Source: Hydractinia symbiolongicarpus (Eukaryota; Cnidaria; Hydrozoa; Anthoathecata; Hydractiniidae). Taken from it: DNA of 64,000 nucleotides. Location: NCBI RefSeq assembly GCF_029227915.1, contig NC_079877.1, positions 35,801,851 to 35,865,850 on the forward strand, written 5' to 3'. The translations under genes were made by a program, and so were the position numbers. Under the pieces are notes generated by a model that was not told the origin of the DNA, searched no databases, and saw only the letters and a list, made by a program, of their open reading frames with translations. Shown piece after piece: positions 36,401 through 48,830 of this stretch (position 1 is the first letter of the stretch; each line of letters begins with the position of its first letter).

Positions 36401-39400
36401 TGAAAACATTTTTGAAAACTACAAGTCTCATGCGTTTTAGTGGTGAAAAGATAATTTAAAAAATCGTTCTGGAAATGAGTTTACTCACAGGGTACTTTCT
36501 TTGTAAACATTCGACTATACGGGACAAACCCGGGATTTAGGGAAATCGTGGTATTTCGTTTGCCGGCGATTAAACCTCTTTCATTAAGCGTCTCATTAAA
36601 AATGAAAACATTTTTGGAAACTACAAGTCTCATTCGTTCTAGTGGTGCAGAAATAATTTGAAAAATTGTTCGGGAAATCAGTTTACTCCCTGGGTACTTT
36701 CTTTAAATGCATTCAACTATACGGGCCAAGCCCAGAATTTACGGGAAATCGCGGGTTTTCGTTTGCCGGCGATTAAACTTCTTTTATTCAGCGTCTCATC
36801 AAAAGTGAAAACACTTTTGAAAACTACAAGTCTCACGCGTCTTAGTGGTGAAAAAAAAATTCAAAAAATCGTTCGGGAAATGCGTTTACACCCTGGGTAC
36901 TTTCTTTGTATACATTCGACTATACGGGCCAAGCCCGGGGTTTACGGGAAATCGCGGGTTTTCGTTTGCCGGCGAATAAACTTCTTTTATTCATGGTCTC
37001 ATCAAAAATGAAAACATTTTTGAAAACTACAAGTCTCATGCGTTTTAGTGGTGAAAAAATAATTTAAAAAATCGTTCGGGAAATGAGATTATTCCCTGGG
37101 TACTTTCTTTGTATACTTTTGACTATACGGGCCGAGTCCGGGATTTACGGGAATTCGCAGGTTTTCGTTTGCCGGCGATTGAACTCCTTTTATTCAGCGT
37201 CTCATCAAGAATGAAAACATTTTTGAAAACTACAAGTCTCATGCGATTTAGTGGTGAAAAGATAATTTAAAAAATCGCTCTGGAAATGAGTTTACTCACA
37301 GGGTACTTTCTTTGTAAACATTCGACTATACGGGACAAGCCCGGGATTTAGGGAAATCGTGGTATTTCGTTTGCCGGTGATTAAACCTCTTTCATTAAGC
37401 GTCTCATTAAAAATAAAAACATTTTTGAAAACTACAAGTCTCATTCGTTCTAGTGGTGCAGAAATAATTTGAAAAATCGTTCGGGAAATCAGTTTACTCC
37501 CTGGGTACTTTCTTCATATACATTCAACTATACGGGCCAAGCCCGTGATTTATGGGAAATCGCGGATTTTTGTTTGCCGGCGATTAAACCTCTTTCATTA
37601 AGGGTCTCATCAAAAATGAAAACATTTTTGAAAACAACATATCTCATGCGTTTTAGTGATGAAAAAATAATTTAAAAAATCGTTCGGGAAATGAGTTTAC
37701 TCCCTGGGTACTTTCTTTGTATACTTTTGACTATACGGGCAAAGTCCGGGATTTACGGGAAATCGCGGGTTTTCGTGTGCCGGCGATTAAACTTCTTTTA
37801 TTCAGCGTCCCATCAAAAATAAAAACATTTTTGAAAACTACAAGTCTCATGCGTTTTAGTGGTGAAAAAAAAATTAAAAAAATCGTTCGGGAAATGAGTT
37901 TACTCCCTGGGTACTTTCTTTGTATACTTTTGACTATACGGGCCGAGTCCGGGATTTACAGGAATTCGCAGGTTTTCGTTTGCCGGCGATTAAACTGCTT
38001 TTATTCAGCGTCTCATCAAGAATTAAAACATTTTTAAAAACTACAAGTCTCATGCGTTTTAGTGGTGAAAAGATGATTTAAAAAATCGTTCTGGAAATGA
38101 GTTTACTCACAAGGTACTTTCTTTGTAAACATTCGACTATACGGGACAAGCCCGGGATTTTGGGAAATCGTGGTATTTCGTTTGCCGGCGATTAAACCTC
38201 TTTCATTAAGCGTCTCATTAAAAATAAAAACATTTTTGAAAACTACAAGTCGCATTCGTTCTTGTGGTGCAGAAATAATTTAAAAAATCGTTCTGGAAAT
38301 GAGTTTACTCACAGGGTACTTTCTTTGCATACATTTGACTATACGGGCCAAGCCCGGGATTTACAGAAAATCGCGGGTTTTCGTTTGCCGGCTATTAAAC
38401 CACATTCATTAAGCGTCTCATCAAAAATGAAAACATTTCTGAAAACTACAAGTCTCATGGGCTTTAGTGGTGAAATAATAATTTAAAAAGTCGTTCGGGA
38501 AATGACTTTACTCCCTTGGTACTTTCTTTGTATACTTTTGACTATACGGGCCGAGTCCGGGTTTACGGGAAATCGCAGGTTTTCGTTTGCCGGCGATTAA
38601 ACTCCTTTTATTAAGCGTCTCATCAAGAATGAAAACATTTTTGAAAACTACAAGTCTCATGCGATTTAGTGGTGAAAAGATAATTTAAAAAATCGTTCTG
38701 GAAATGAGTTTACACACAGGGTACTTTCTTTGTAAACATTCGACTATACGAGACAAGCCCGGGATTTAGGGAAATCGTGGTATTTCGTTTGCCGGCGATT
38801 AAACCTCTTTCATTAAGCGTCTCATTAAAAATAAAAACATTTTTGAAAACTACAAGTCTCATTCCTTCTAGTGGTGCAGAAATAATTTGAAAAATCGTTC
38901 GGGAAATCAGTTTACTCCCTGGGTACTTTCTTCATATACATTCAACTATACGGGCCAAGCCCGGGATTTATGGGAAATCGAGGATTTTCGTTTGCCGGCG
39001 ATTAAACCTCTTTCATTAAGCGTCTCATCAAAAATGAAAACATTTTTGAAAACAACATATCTCATGCGTTTTAGTGGTGAAAAAATAATTTAAAAAATCG
39101 TTCGGGAAATGAGTTTACTCCCTGGGTACTTTCTTTGTATACATTCGACTATACGGGCCAAGCCCGGGGTTTACGGGAAATCGCCGGTTTTCGTTTGCCG
39201 GCGAATAAACTTCTTTTATTCAGTGTCTCATCAAAAATGAAAACATTTTCGTAAACTACAAGTCTCATGCGTTTTAGTGGTGAAAAGGTAATTTAAAAAA
39301 TCGTTCTGGAAATGAGTTTACTCACAGGGTACTTTCTTTGTAAACATTCGACTATACGGGACAAACCCGGGATTTAGGGAAATCGTGGTATTTCGTTTGC

Positions 39401-41465
39401 CGGCGATTAAACCTCTTTCATTAAGCGTCTCATTAAAAATGAAAACATTTTGGAAACTACAAGTCTCATTCGTTCTAGTGGTGCAGAAATAATTTGAAAA
39501 ATTGTTCGGGAAATCAGTTTACTCCCTGGGTACTTTCTTTAAATGCATTCAACTATACGGGCCAAGCCCAGGATTTACGAGAAATCGCGGGTTTTCGTTT
39601 GCCGGCGATTAAACTTCTTTTATTCAGCGTCTCATCAAAAGTGAAAACACTTTTGAAAACTACAAGTCTCACGCGTCTTAGTGGTGAAAAAAAAATTCAA
39701 AAAATCGTTCGAGAAATGCGTTTACACCCTGGGTACTTTCTTTGTATACATTCGACTATACGGGCCGAGTCCGGGATTTACGGGAATTCGCAGGTTTTCG
39801 TTTGCCGGCGATTGAACTCCTTTTATTCAGCGTCTCATCAAGAATGAAAACATTTTTGAAAACTACAAGTCTCATGCGATTTAGTGGTGAAAAGATAATT
39901 TAAAAAATCGTTCTGGAAATGAGTTTACTCACAGGGTACTTTCTTTGCAAACATTCGACTATACGGGACAAGCCCGGGATTTAGGGAAATCGTGGTATTT
40001 CGTTTGCCGGTGATTAAACCTCTTTCATTAAGCGTCTCATTAAAAATAAAAACATTTTTGAAAATTACAAGTCTCATTCGTTCTAGTGGTGCAGAAATAA
40101 TTTAAAAAATCGTTCGGGAAATCAGTTTACTCCCTGGGTACTTTCTTCATATACATTCAACTATACGGGCCAAGCCCGGGATTTATGGGAAATCGCGGAT
40201 TTTCGTTTGCCGGCGATTAAACCTCTTTTATTAAGTGTCTCATCAAAAATGAAAACATTTTTGAAAACAACATATCTCATGCGTTTTAGTGGTGAAAAAA
40301 TAATTTAAAAAATCGTTCGGGAAATGAGTTTACTCCCTGGGTACTTTCTTTGTATACTTTTGACTATACGGGCAAAGTCCGGGATTTACGGGAAATCGCG
40401 GGTTTTCGTGTGCCGGCGATTAAACTTCTTTTATTCAGCGTCCCATCAAAAATAAAAACATTTTTGAAAACTACAAGTCTCATGCGTTTTAGTGGTGAAA
40501 AAATAATTTAAAAAATCGTTCGGGAAATGAGTTTACTCCCTGGGTACTTTCTTTGTATACTTTTGACTATACGGGCAAAGTCCGGGATTTACGGGAAATC
40601 GCGGGTTTTCGTGTGCCGGCGATTAAACTTCTTTTATTCAGCGTCCCATCAAAAATAAAAACATTTTTGAAAACTACAAGTCTCATGCGTTTTAGTGGTG
40701 AAAAAATAATTTAAAAAATCGTTCGGGAAATGAGTTTACTCCCTGGGTACTTTCTTTGTATACTTTTGACTATACGGGCCGAGTCCGGGATTTACGGGAA
40801 TTCGCAGGTTTTCGTTTGCCGGCGATTGAACTCCTTTTATTCAGCGTCTCATCAAGAATGAAAACATTTTTGAAAACTACAAGTCTCATGCGATTTAGTG
40901 GTGAAAAGATAATTTAAAAAATCGTTCTGGAAATGAGTTTACTCACAGGGTACTTTCTTTGTAAACATTCGACTATACGGGACAAGCCCGGGATTTAGGG
41001 AAATCGTGGTATTTCGTTTGCCGGTGATTAAACCTCTTTCATTAAGCGTCTCATTAAAAATAAAAACATTTTTGAAAACTACAAGTCTCATTCGTTCTAG
41101 TGGTGCAGAAATAATTTAAAAAATCGTTCGGGAAATCAGTTTACTCCCTGGGTACTTTCTTCATATACATTCAACTATACGGGCCAAGCCCGGGATTTAT
41201 GGGAAATCGCGGATTTTCGTTTGCCGGCGATTAAACCTCTTTTATTAAGCGTCTCATCAAAAATGAAAACATTTTTGAAAACAACATATCTCATGCGTTT
41301 TAGTGGTGAAAAAATAATTTAAAAAATCGTTCGGGAAATGAGTTTACTCCCTGGGTACTTTCTTTGTATACTTTTGACTATACGGGCAAAGTCCGGGATT
41401 TACGGGAAATCGCGGGTTTTCGTGTGCCGGCGATTAAACTTCTTTTATTCAGCGTCTCATCAAGA
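36400..41465 (+). repeat. Mixed block with 7-mer and 5-mer copies, related to 6.7-8.7 kb
   Basis: About 36660-38416 follows 6980-8735 at a constant 29,681 bp. Within the block, a marker at 37469 recurs at 38887 (1,418 bp) and one at 36658 recurs at 39494 (2,836 bp, twice 1,418). About 39840-40440 recurs at 40854-41454 at 1,014 bp (five monomers). A monomer with GGGCAAAGTCCGGG, GTGTGCCGGCG and GCGTCCCATC is repeated in direct succession near 40360-40760. A chimeric monomer at about 39750 joins ATTCGACTATACGGGCC to GAGTCCGGGATTTACGGGAATTCG. Confidence 0.8.
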
Positions 41466-41865
41466 ATGAAAACATTTTTGAAAACTACAAGTCTCATGCG
41501 TTTTAGTGGTGAAAAGATAATTTAAAAAATCGTTCTGGAAATGAGTTTACTCACAGGGTACTTTCTTTGTAAACATTCGACTATACGGGACAAGCCCGGG
41601 ATTTTGGGAAATCGTGGTATTTCGTTTGCCGGCGATTAAACCTCTTTCATTAAGCGTCTCATTAAAAATAAAAACCTTTTTGAAAACTACAAGTCGCATT
41701 CGTTCTTGTGGTGCAGAAATAATTTAAAAAATCGTTCTGAAAATGAGTTTACTCACAGGGTACTTTCTTTGCATTCATTCGACTATACGGGCCAAGCCCG
41801 GGATTTACAGAAAATCACGGGTTTTCGTTTGCCGGCTATTAAACCACATTCATTAAGCGTCTTAT

Positions 41866-44300
41866 CAAAAATGAAAACATTTCTGAAAACTACAAGTCTC
41901 ATGGGCTTTAGTGGGGAAATAATAATTTAAAAAGTCGTTCGGGAAATGAGTTTACTCACAGGGTACTTTCTTCATATACATTCAACTATACGGGCCAAGC
42001 CCGGGATTTATGGGAAATCGCGGATTTTCGTTTGCTGGCGATTAAACCTCTTTCATTAAGCGTCTCATCAAAAATGAAAACATTTTTGAAAACAACATAT
42101 CTCATGCGTTTTAGTGGTGAAAAAATAATTTAAAAAATCGTTCGGGAAATGAGTTTACTCCCTGGGTACTTTCTTTGTATACTTTTGACTATACGGGCAA
42201 AGTCCGGGATTTACGGGAAATCGCGTGTTTTCGTGTGCCGGCGATTAAACTTCTTTTATTCAGCGTCCCATCAAAAATAAAAACATTTTTGAAAACTACA
42301 AGTCTCATGCGTTTTAGTGGTGAAAAAATAATTTAAAAAATCGTTCGGGAAATGAGTTTACTCCCTGGGTACTTTCTTTGTATACTTTTGACTATACGGG
42401 CCGAGTCCGGGATTTACGGGAATTCGCAGGTTTTCGTTTGCCGGCGATTAAACTCCTTTTATTCAGCGTCTCATCAAGAATGAAAACATTTTTGAAAACC
42501 ACAAGTCTCATGCGTGTTAGTGGTGAAAATATAATTTATAAAATCGTTCTGGGAATGAGTTTACTCACAGGGTACTTTCTTTGTAAACAATCGACTATAC
42601 GGGACAAGCCCGGGATTTTGGGAAATCGTGGTATTTCGTTTGCCGGCGATTAAACCTCTTTCATTAAGCGTCTCATTAAAAATAAAAACATTTTTGAAAA
42701 CTACAAGGCGCATTCGTTCTTGTGGTGCAGAAATAATTTAAAAAATCGTTCTGGAAATGAGTTTACTCACAGGGTACTTTCTTTGCATACATTCGACTAT
42801 ACGGGCCAAGACCGGGATTTACAGAAAATCGCGGGTTTTCGTTTGCCGGCTATTAAACCACATTCATTAAGCGTCTCATCAAAAATGAAAACATTTCTGA
42901 AAACTACAAGTCTCATGGGCTTTAGTGGTGAAATAATAATTTAAGAAGTCGTTTGGGAAATGAGTTTAGTCCCTGGGTACTTTCTTTGTATACTTTTGAC
43001 TATACGGGCCGAGTCCGGGTTTACGGGAAATCGCAGGTTTTCGTTTGCCGGCGATTAAACTTCTTTTATTAAGCGTCCATCAAAAATGAAAACATTTTTG
43101 AAAACTACAAGTCTCATGGGCTTTAGTGGGGAAATAATAATTTAAAAAGTCGTTCGGGAAATGAGTTTACTCACAGGGTACTTTCTTCATATACATTCAA
43201 CTATACGGGCCAAGCCCGGGATTTATGGGAAATCGCGGATTTTCGTTTGCTGGCGATTAAACCTCTTTCATTAAGCGTCTCATCAAAAATGAAAACATTT
43301 TTGAAAACAACATATCTCATGCGTTTTAGTGGTGAAAAAATAATTTAAAAAATCGTTCGGGAAATGAGTTTACTTCCTGGGTACTTTCTTTGTATACTTT
43401 TGACTATACGGGCAAAGTCCGGGATTTACGGGAAATCGCGGGTTTTCATGTGCCGGCGATTAAACTTCTTTTATTCAGCGTCCCATCAAAAATAAAAACA
43501 TTTTTGAAAACTACAAGTCTCATGCGTTTTAGTGGTGAAAAAACAATTTAAAAAATCGTTCGGGAAATGAGTTTACTCCCAGGGTACTTTCTTTGTATAC
43601 TTTTGACTATACGGGCCGAGTCCGGGATTTACGGGAATTCGCAGGTTTTCGTTTGCCGGCGATTAAACTCCTTTTATTCAGCGTCTCATCAAGAATGAAA
43701 ACATTTTTGAAAACCACAAGTCTCATGCGTGTTAGTGGTGAAAAGATAATTTATAAAATCGTTCTGGGAATGAGTTTACTCACAGGGTACTTTCTTTGTA
43801 AACATTCGACTATACGGGACAAGCCCGGGATTTTGGGAAATCGTGGTATTTCGTTTGCCGGCGATTAAACCTCTTTCATTAAGCGTCTCATTAAAAATAA
43901 AAACATTTTTGAAAACTACAAGTCGCATTCGTTCTTGTGGTGCAGAAATAATTTAAAAAATCGTTCTGGAAATGAGTTTACTCACAGGGTACTTTCTTTG
44001 CATACATTCGACTATACGGGCCAAGCCCGGGATTTACAGAAAATCGCGGGTTTTCATTTGCCGGCTATTAAACCACATTCATTAAGCGTCTCATCAAAAA
44101 TGAAAACATTTCTGAAAACTACAAGTCTCATGGGCTTTAGTGGTGAAATAATAATTTAAAAAGTCGTTCGGGAAATGAGTTTAGTCCCTGGGTACTTTCT
44201 TTGTATACTTTTGACTATACGGGCCGAGTCCGGGTTTTTATTGAAATCGCAGGTTTTCGTTTGCCGGCGATTAAACTTCTTTTATTAAGCGTCCATCAAA
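41866..44300 (+). repeat. 1,215-bp (6-monomer) tandem repeat
   Basis: Markers at 42378 and 42720 recur at 43593 and 43935, and the CCCGGGATTTATGGG at about 42000 recurs 1,215 bp later. Both units share the rare GGCTTTAGTGGGGAAATAAT, TTTGCTGGCGATT, CATGCGTGTTAGTGG and AATTTATAAAATCGTTCTGGG. Small differences are present, for example CAATCGACTATACGG near 42588 against CATTCGAC in the second unit, and CAAGGCGCATTCG near 42706 against CAAGTCGCATTCG. Confidence 0.82.
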
Positions 44301-45900
44301 AATGAAAACATTTTTGAAAACTACAAGTCTCATACGTTTTAGTGGTGAAAAGATTAATTAAAAAATCGTTTTGGAAATGAGTTTACTCACAGGGTACTTT
44401 CTTTGTAAACATTCGACTATACGGGACAAGTCCGGGGTTTACGGCAAATCGCGGGTTTTCGTTTGCCGGCGAATAAACTTCTTTTATTCAGTGTCTCATC
44501 AAAAATGAAAACATTTTTGAAAACTACAAGTCTCATGCGTTTTGGTGGTGAAAAAATAATTTAAAAAATCGTTCGGGAAATGAGTTTACTCCCTGGGTAC
44601 TTTCTTCGTTTTTTTTTGACTATATGGGCCGAGTCCGGGGTTTACGGGAAATGGCGGGTTTTCGTTTTCCGGCGATTAAACTTCTTTTAATCAGAGTCTC
44701 ATCAAAAATGAAAACATTTTTGAAAACTACAAGTCTCATGCGTTTTGGTGGTGAAAAAAAAATTCAAAAAATCGTTCTGGAAATGAGTTTACTCACAGGG
44801 TACTTTCTTTGTAAACATTCGACTATACGGGACAAGCCCGGGATTTAGGGAAATCGTGGTATTTCGTTTGCCGGCGATTAAACCTCTTTCATTAAGCGTC
44901 TTATTAAAAATGAAAACATTTTTGGAAACTACAAGTCTCATTCGTTCTAATGGTGCAGAAATAATTTGAAAAATCGTTCGGGAAATCAGTTTACTCCCTG
45001 GGTACTTCCTTTATATGCATTCAACTATACGGGCCAAGTCCGGGATTTACTGGAAATCGCGGGTTTTCGTTTGCCGGCGATTAAACTTCTTTTATTCAGC
45101 GTCTCATCAAAAATGAAAACACTTTTGAAAACTACAAGTCTCACGTGTTTCAGTGGTGAAAAAATAATTCAAAAAATCGTTCGGGAAATGAGTTTACTCC
45201 CTGGGTACTTTCTTTGTATACTTTTGACTATACGGGCCAAGCGCGGGGTTTACGGGAAATCGCGGGTTTTCGTTTGCCGGCGATTAAACCTCTTTCATTA
45301 AGCGTCTCATCAAAAATGAAAACATTTTTGAAAACTACAAGTCTCATGCGTTTTGGTGGTGAAAAAAAATTCAAAAAATCGTTCGGGAAATGAGTTTACA
45401 CCCTGGGTACTTTCTTTGTATACATTTGACTATACGGGCCAAGCCTGGGATTTACGTGAAATCGCGGGTTTTCGTTTGCCGGCGATTAAACCTCTTTCAT
45501 TAAGCGTCTCATCAAAAATGAAAATATTTTTGAAAACTACAAGTCTCATGCGTTTTAGTGGTGAAAAAATAATTTAAAAAATCGTTCGGGAAAGGAGTTT
45601 ACTCCCTGGGTACTTTCTTCGTATACTTTTGACTATATGGGCCGAGTCCGGGGTTTACGGGAAATGCCGGGTTTTCGTTTGCCGGCGATTAAACTTCTTT
45701 TAATCAGAGTCTCATCAAAAATGAAAACATTTTTGAAAACTACAAGTCTCATGCGTTTTAGTGGTGAAAAAATAATTTAAAAAATCGTTCGGGAAATGAG
45801 TTTACTCCCTGGGTACTTTCTTTGTATACTTTTGACTATACGGGTCGAGTCCGGGATTTACGGGAAATCGCGCGTTTTTGTTTGCCGGCGATTAAACTCC
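44300..45900 (+). repeat. Transition segment with degraded monomers and a T-run
   Basis: Monomers here carry unusual local changes: CCGGGTTTTTATTGAAATCG near 44230 just upstream, and CTTCG followed by a 9-T run (44609-44617) where other units have CTTCGTATACTTTTG. 44966-45301 recurs at 51245-51580 (offset 6,279 bp, 31 monomers) and shares TACTTCCTTTATATGC and CACGTGTTTCAGTGG. No gene is present. Confidence 0.7.
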
Positions 45901-47960
45901 TTTTATTCAGCGTCTCATCAAAAATGAAAACATTTTTGAAAACAAAAAGTCTCATGCGTTTTAGTGGTGAAAAGATAATTTAAAAAATCGTTCTGGAAAT
46001 GAGTTTACTCACAGGGTACTTTCTTTGTAAACATTCGACTATACGGGACAAGCCCGGGATTTAGGGAAATCGTGGTATTTCGTTTGCCGGCGATTAAACC
46101 TCTTTCATTAAGCGTCTTATTAAAAATGAAAACATTTTTGGAAACTACAGGTCTCATTAGTTCTAATGGTGCAGAAATAATTTGAAAAATCGTTCGGGAA
46201 ATCAGTTTACTCCCTGGGTACTTCCTTTATATGCATTCAACTATACGGGCCAAGTCCGGGATTTACTGGAAATCGCGGATTTTCGTTTGCCGGCGATTAA
46301 ACTTATTTTATTCAGCGTCTCATCAAAAATGAAAACACTTTTGAAAACTACAAGTCTCACGTGTTTCAGTGGTGAAAAAAAAATTCAAAAAATCGTTCGG
46401 GAAATGAGTTTACACCCTGGGTACTTTCTTTGTATACATTCGACTATACGGGCCAAGCCCGGGATTTACGTGAAATCGCGGGTTTTCGTTTGCCGGCGAT
46501 TAAACCTCTTTCATTAAGCGTCTCATCAAAAATGAAAACATTTTTGAAAACTACAAGTCTCATGCGTTTTGGTGGTGAAAAAATAATTTAAAAAATCGTT
46601 CGGGAAATGAGTTTACTCTCTGGGTACTTTCTTCGTATACTTTTGACTATATGGGCCGATTCCGGGGTTTACGGGAAATAGCGGGTTTTTGTTTGCCGGC
46701 GATTAAACTTCTTTTAATCAGAGTCTCATCAAAAATGAAAACATTTTTGATAACTACAAGTCTCATGCGTTTTAGTGGTAAAAAGATAATTTAAAAATTC
46801 GTTTGGAAATGAGTTTACTCACAGGGTACTTTCTTTGTATACATTCGACTATACGGGTCGAGTCCGGGATTTACGGGAAATCGCGCGTTTTTGTTTGCCG
46901 GCGATTAAACTCCTTTTATTCAGCGTCTCATCAAAAATGAAAACATTTTTGAAAACAAAAAGTCTCATGCGTTTTAGTGGTGAAAAGATAATTTAATAAA
47001 TCGTTCTGGAAATGAGTTTACTCACAGGGTACTTTCTTTGTAAACATTCGACTATACGGGACAAGCCCGGGATTTAGGGAAATCGTGGTATTTCGTTTGC
47101 CGGCGATTAAACCTCTTTCATTAAGCGTCTTATTAAAAATGAAAACATTTTTGGAAACTACAGGTCTCATTCGTTCTAATGGTGCAGAAATAATTTGAAA
47201 AATCGTTCGGGAAATCAGTTTACTCCCTGGGTACTTCCTTTATATGCATTCAACTATACGGGCCAAGTCCGGGATTTACTGGAAATCGCGGATTTTCGTT
47301 TGCCGGCGATTAAACTTATTTTATTCAGCGTCTCATCAAAAATGAAAACACTTTTGAAAACTACAAGTCTCACGTGTTTCAGTGGTGAAAAAAAAATTCA
47401 AAAAATCGTTCGGGAAATGAGTTTACACCCTGGGTACTTTCTTTGTATACATTCGACTATACGGGCCAAGCCCGGGATTTACGTGAAATCGCGGGTTTTC
47501 GTTTGCCGGCGATTAAACCTCTTTCATTAAGCGTCTCATCAAAAATGAAAACATTTTTGAAAACTACAAGTCTCATGCGTTTTGGTGGTGAAAAAATAAT
47601 TTAAAAAATCGTTCGGGAAATGAGTTTACTCTCTGGGTACTTTCTTCGTATACTTTTGACTATATGGGCCGATTCCGGGGTTTACGGGAAATAGCGGGTT
47701 TTTGTTTGCCGGCGATTAAACTTCTTTTAATCAGAGTCTCATCAAAAATGAAAACATTTTTGATAACTACAAGTCTCATGCGTTTTAGTGGTAAAAAGAT
47801 AATTTAAAAATTCGTTTGGAAATGAGTTTACTCACAGGGTACTTTCTTTGTATACATTCGACTATACGGGCCAAGCCCGGGATTTAGGGAAATCGTGGTA
47901 TTTCGTTTGCCGGCGATTAAACCTCTTTCATTAAGCGTCTCATTAAAAATAAAAACATTT
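45900..47960 (+). repeat. 1,013-bp (5-monomer) tandem repeat
   Basis: The marker at 46182 recurs at 47195 (1,013 bp). Both units share GAAAACAAAAAGTCTCATGCG (near 45942 and 46955), CACGTGTTTCAGTGG, TATATGGGCCGATTCCGGGG and TTTTTGATAACTACAAG. Differences include GTCTCATTAGTTC near 46151 against GTCTCATTCGTTC in the second unit. Confidence 0.82.
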
Positions 47961-48830
47961 TTGGAAACTACAAGTCTCATTCGTTCTAGTGGTGCAGAAA
48001 TAATTTGAAAAATCGTTTGGGAAATCAGTTTACTCCCTGGGTACTTTTTTTATATACATTCAACTATACGGGCCAAGCCCGGGATTTACGGGAAATCGCG
48101 GGTTTTCGTTTGCCAGCGATTAAACCTCTTTCATTAAGCGTCTCATCAAAAATGAAAACATTTTTGAAAACCACAAGTCTCATGCGTTTTAGTGGTGAAA
48201 AAATAATTTAAAAAATTGTTCGGGAAATGAGTTTACTCTCTGGGTACTTTCTTCGTATACTTTTGACTATATGGGCCGATTCCGGGGTTTACGGGAAATA
48301 GCGGGTTTTTGTTTGCCGGCGATTAAACTTCTTTTAATCAGAGTCTCATCAAAAATGAAAACATTTTTGATAACTACAAGTCTCATGCGTTTTAGTGGTA
48401 AAAAGATAATTTAAAAATTCGTTTGGAAATGAGTTTACTCACAGGGTACTTTCTTTGTATACATTCGACTATACGGGCCAAGCCCGGGATTTAGGGAAAT
48501 CGTGGTATTTCGTTTGCCGGCGATTAAACCTCTTTCATTAAGCGTCTCATTAAAAATAAAAACATTTTTGGAAACTACAAGTCTCATTCGTTCTAGTGGT
48601 GCAGAAATAATTTGAAAAATCGTTTGGGAAATCAGTTTACTCCCTGGGTACTTTTTTTATATACATTCAACTATACGGGCCAAGCCCGGGATTTACGGGA
48701 AATCGCGGGTTTTCGTTTGCCAGCGATTAAACCTCTTTCATTAAGCGTCTCATCAAAAATGAAAACATTTTTGAAAACCACAAGTCTCATGCGTTTTAGT
48801 GGTGAAAAAATAATTTAAAAAATTGTTCGG
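47600..48830 (+). repeat. 607-bp (3-monomer) tandem repeat
   Basis: The marker at 48005 recurs at 48612 (607 bp), and the three-monomer run with TACTCTCTGGG, GGCCGATTCCGGGG, TTTTTGATAACTAC and TTTGCCAGCGATT appears twice in succession. The homologous segment at 51.8-52.5 kb has this trio only once, so it is a local expansion by one trio here or a loss there. Confidence 0.85.

Noticed and set aside
44601-44620. T-run at 44609-44617 as a terminator or poly(A) insertion scar
   Set aside because: No target-site duplication or inserted sequence is seen; it replaces GTATACTTTT in place and looks like local mutation or a sequencing error.
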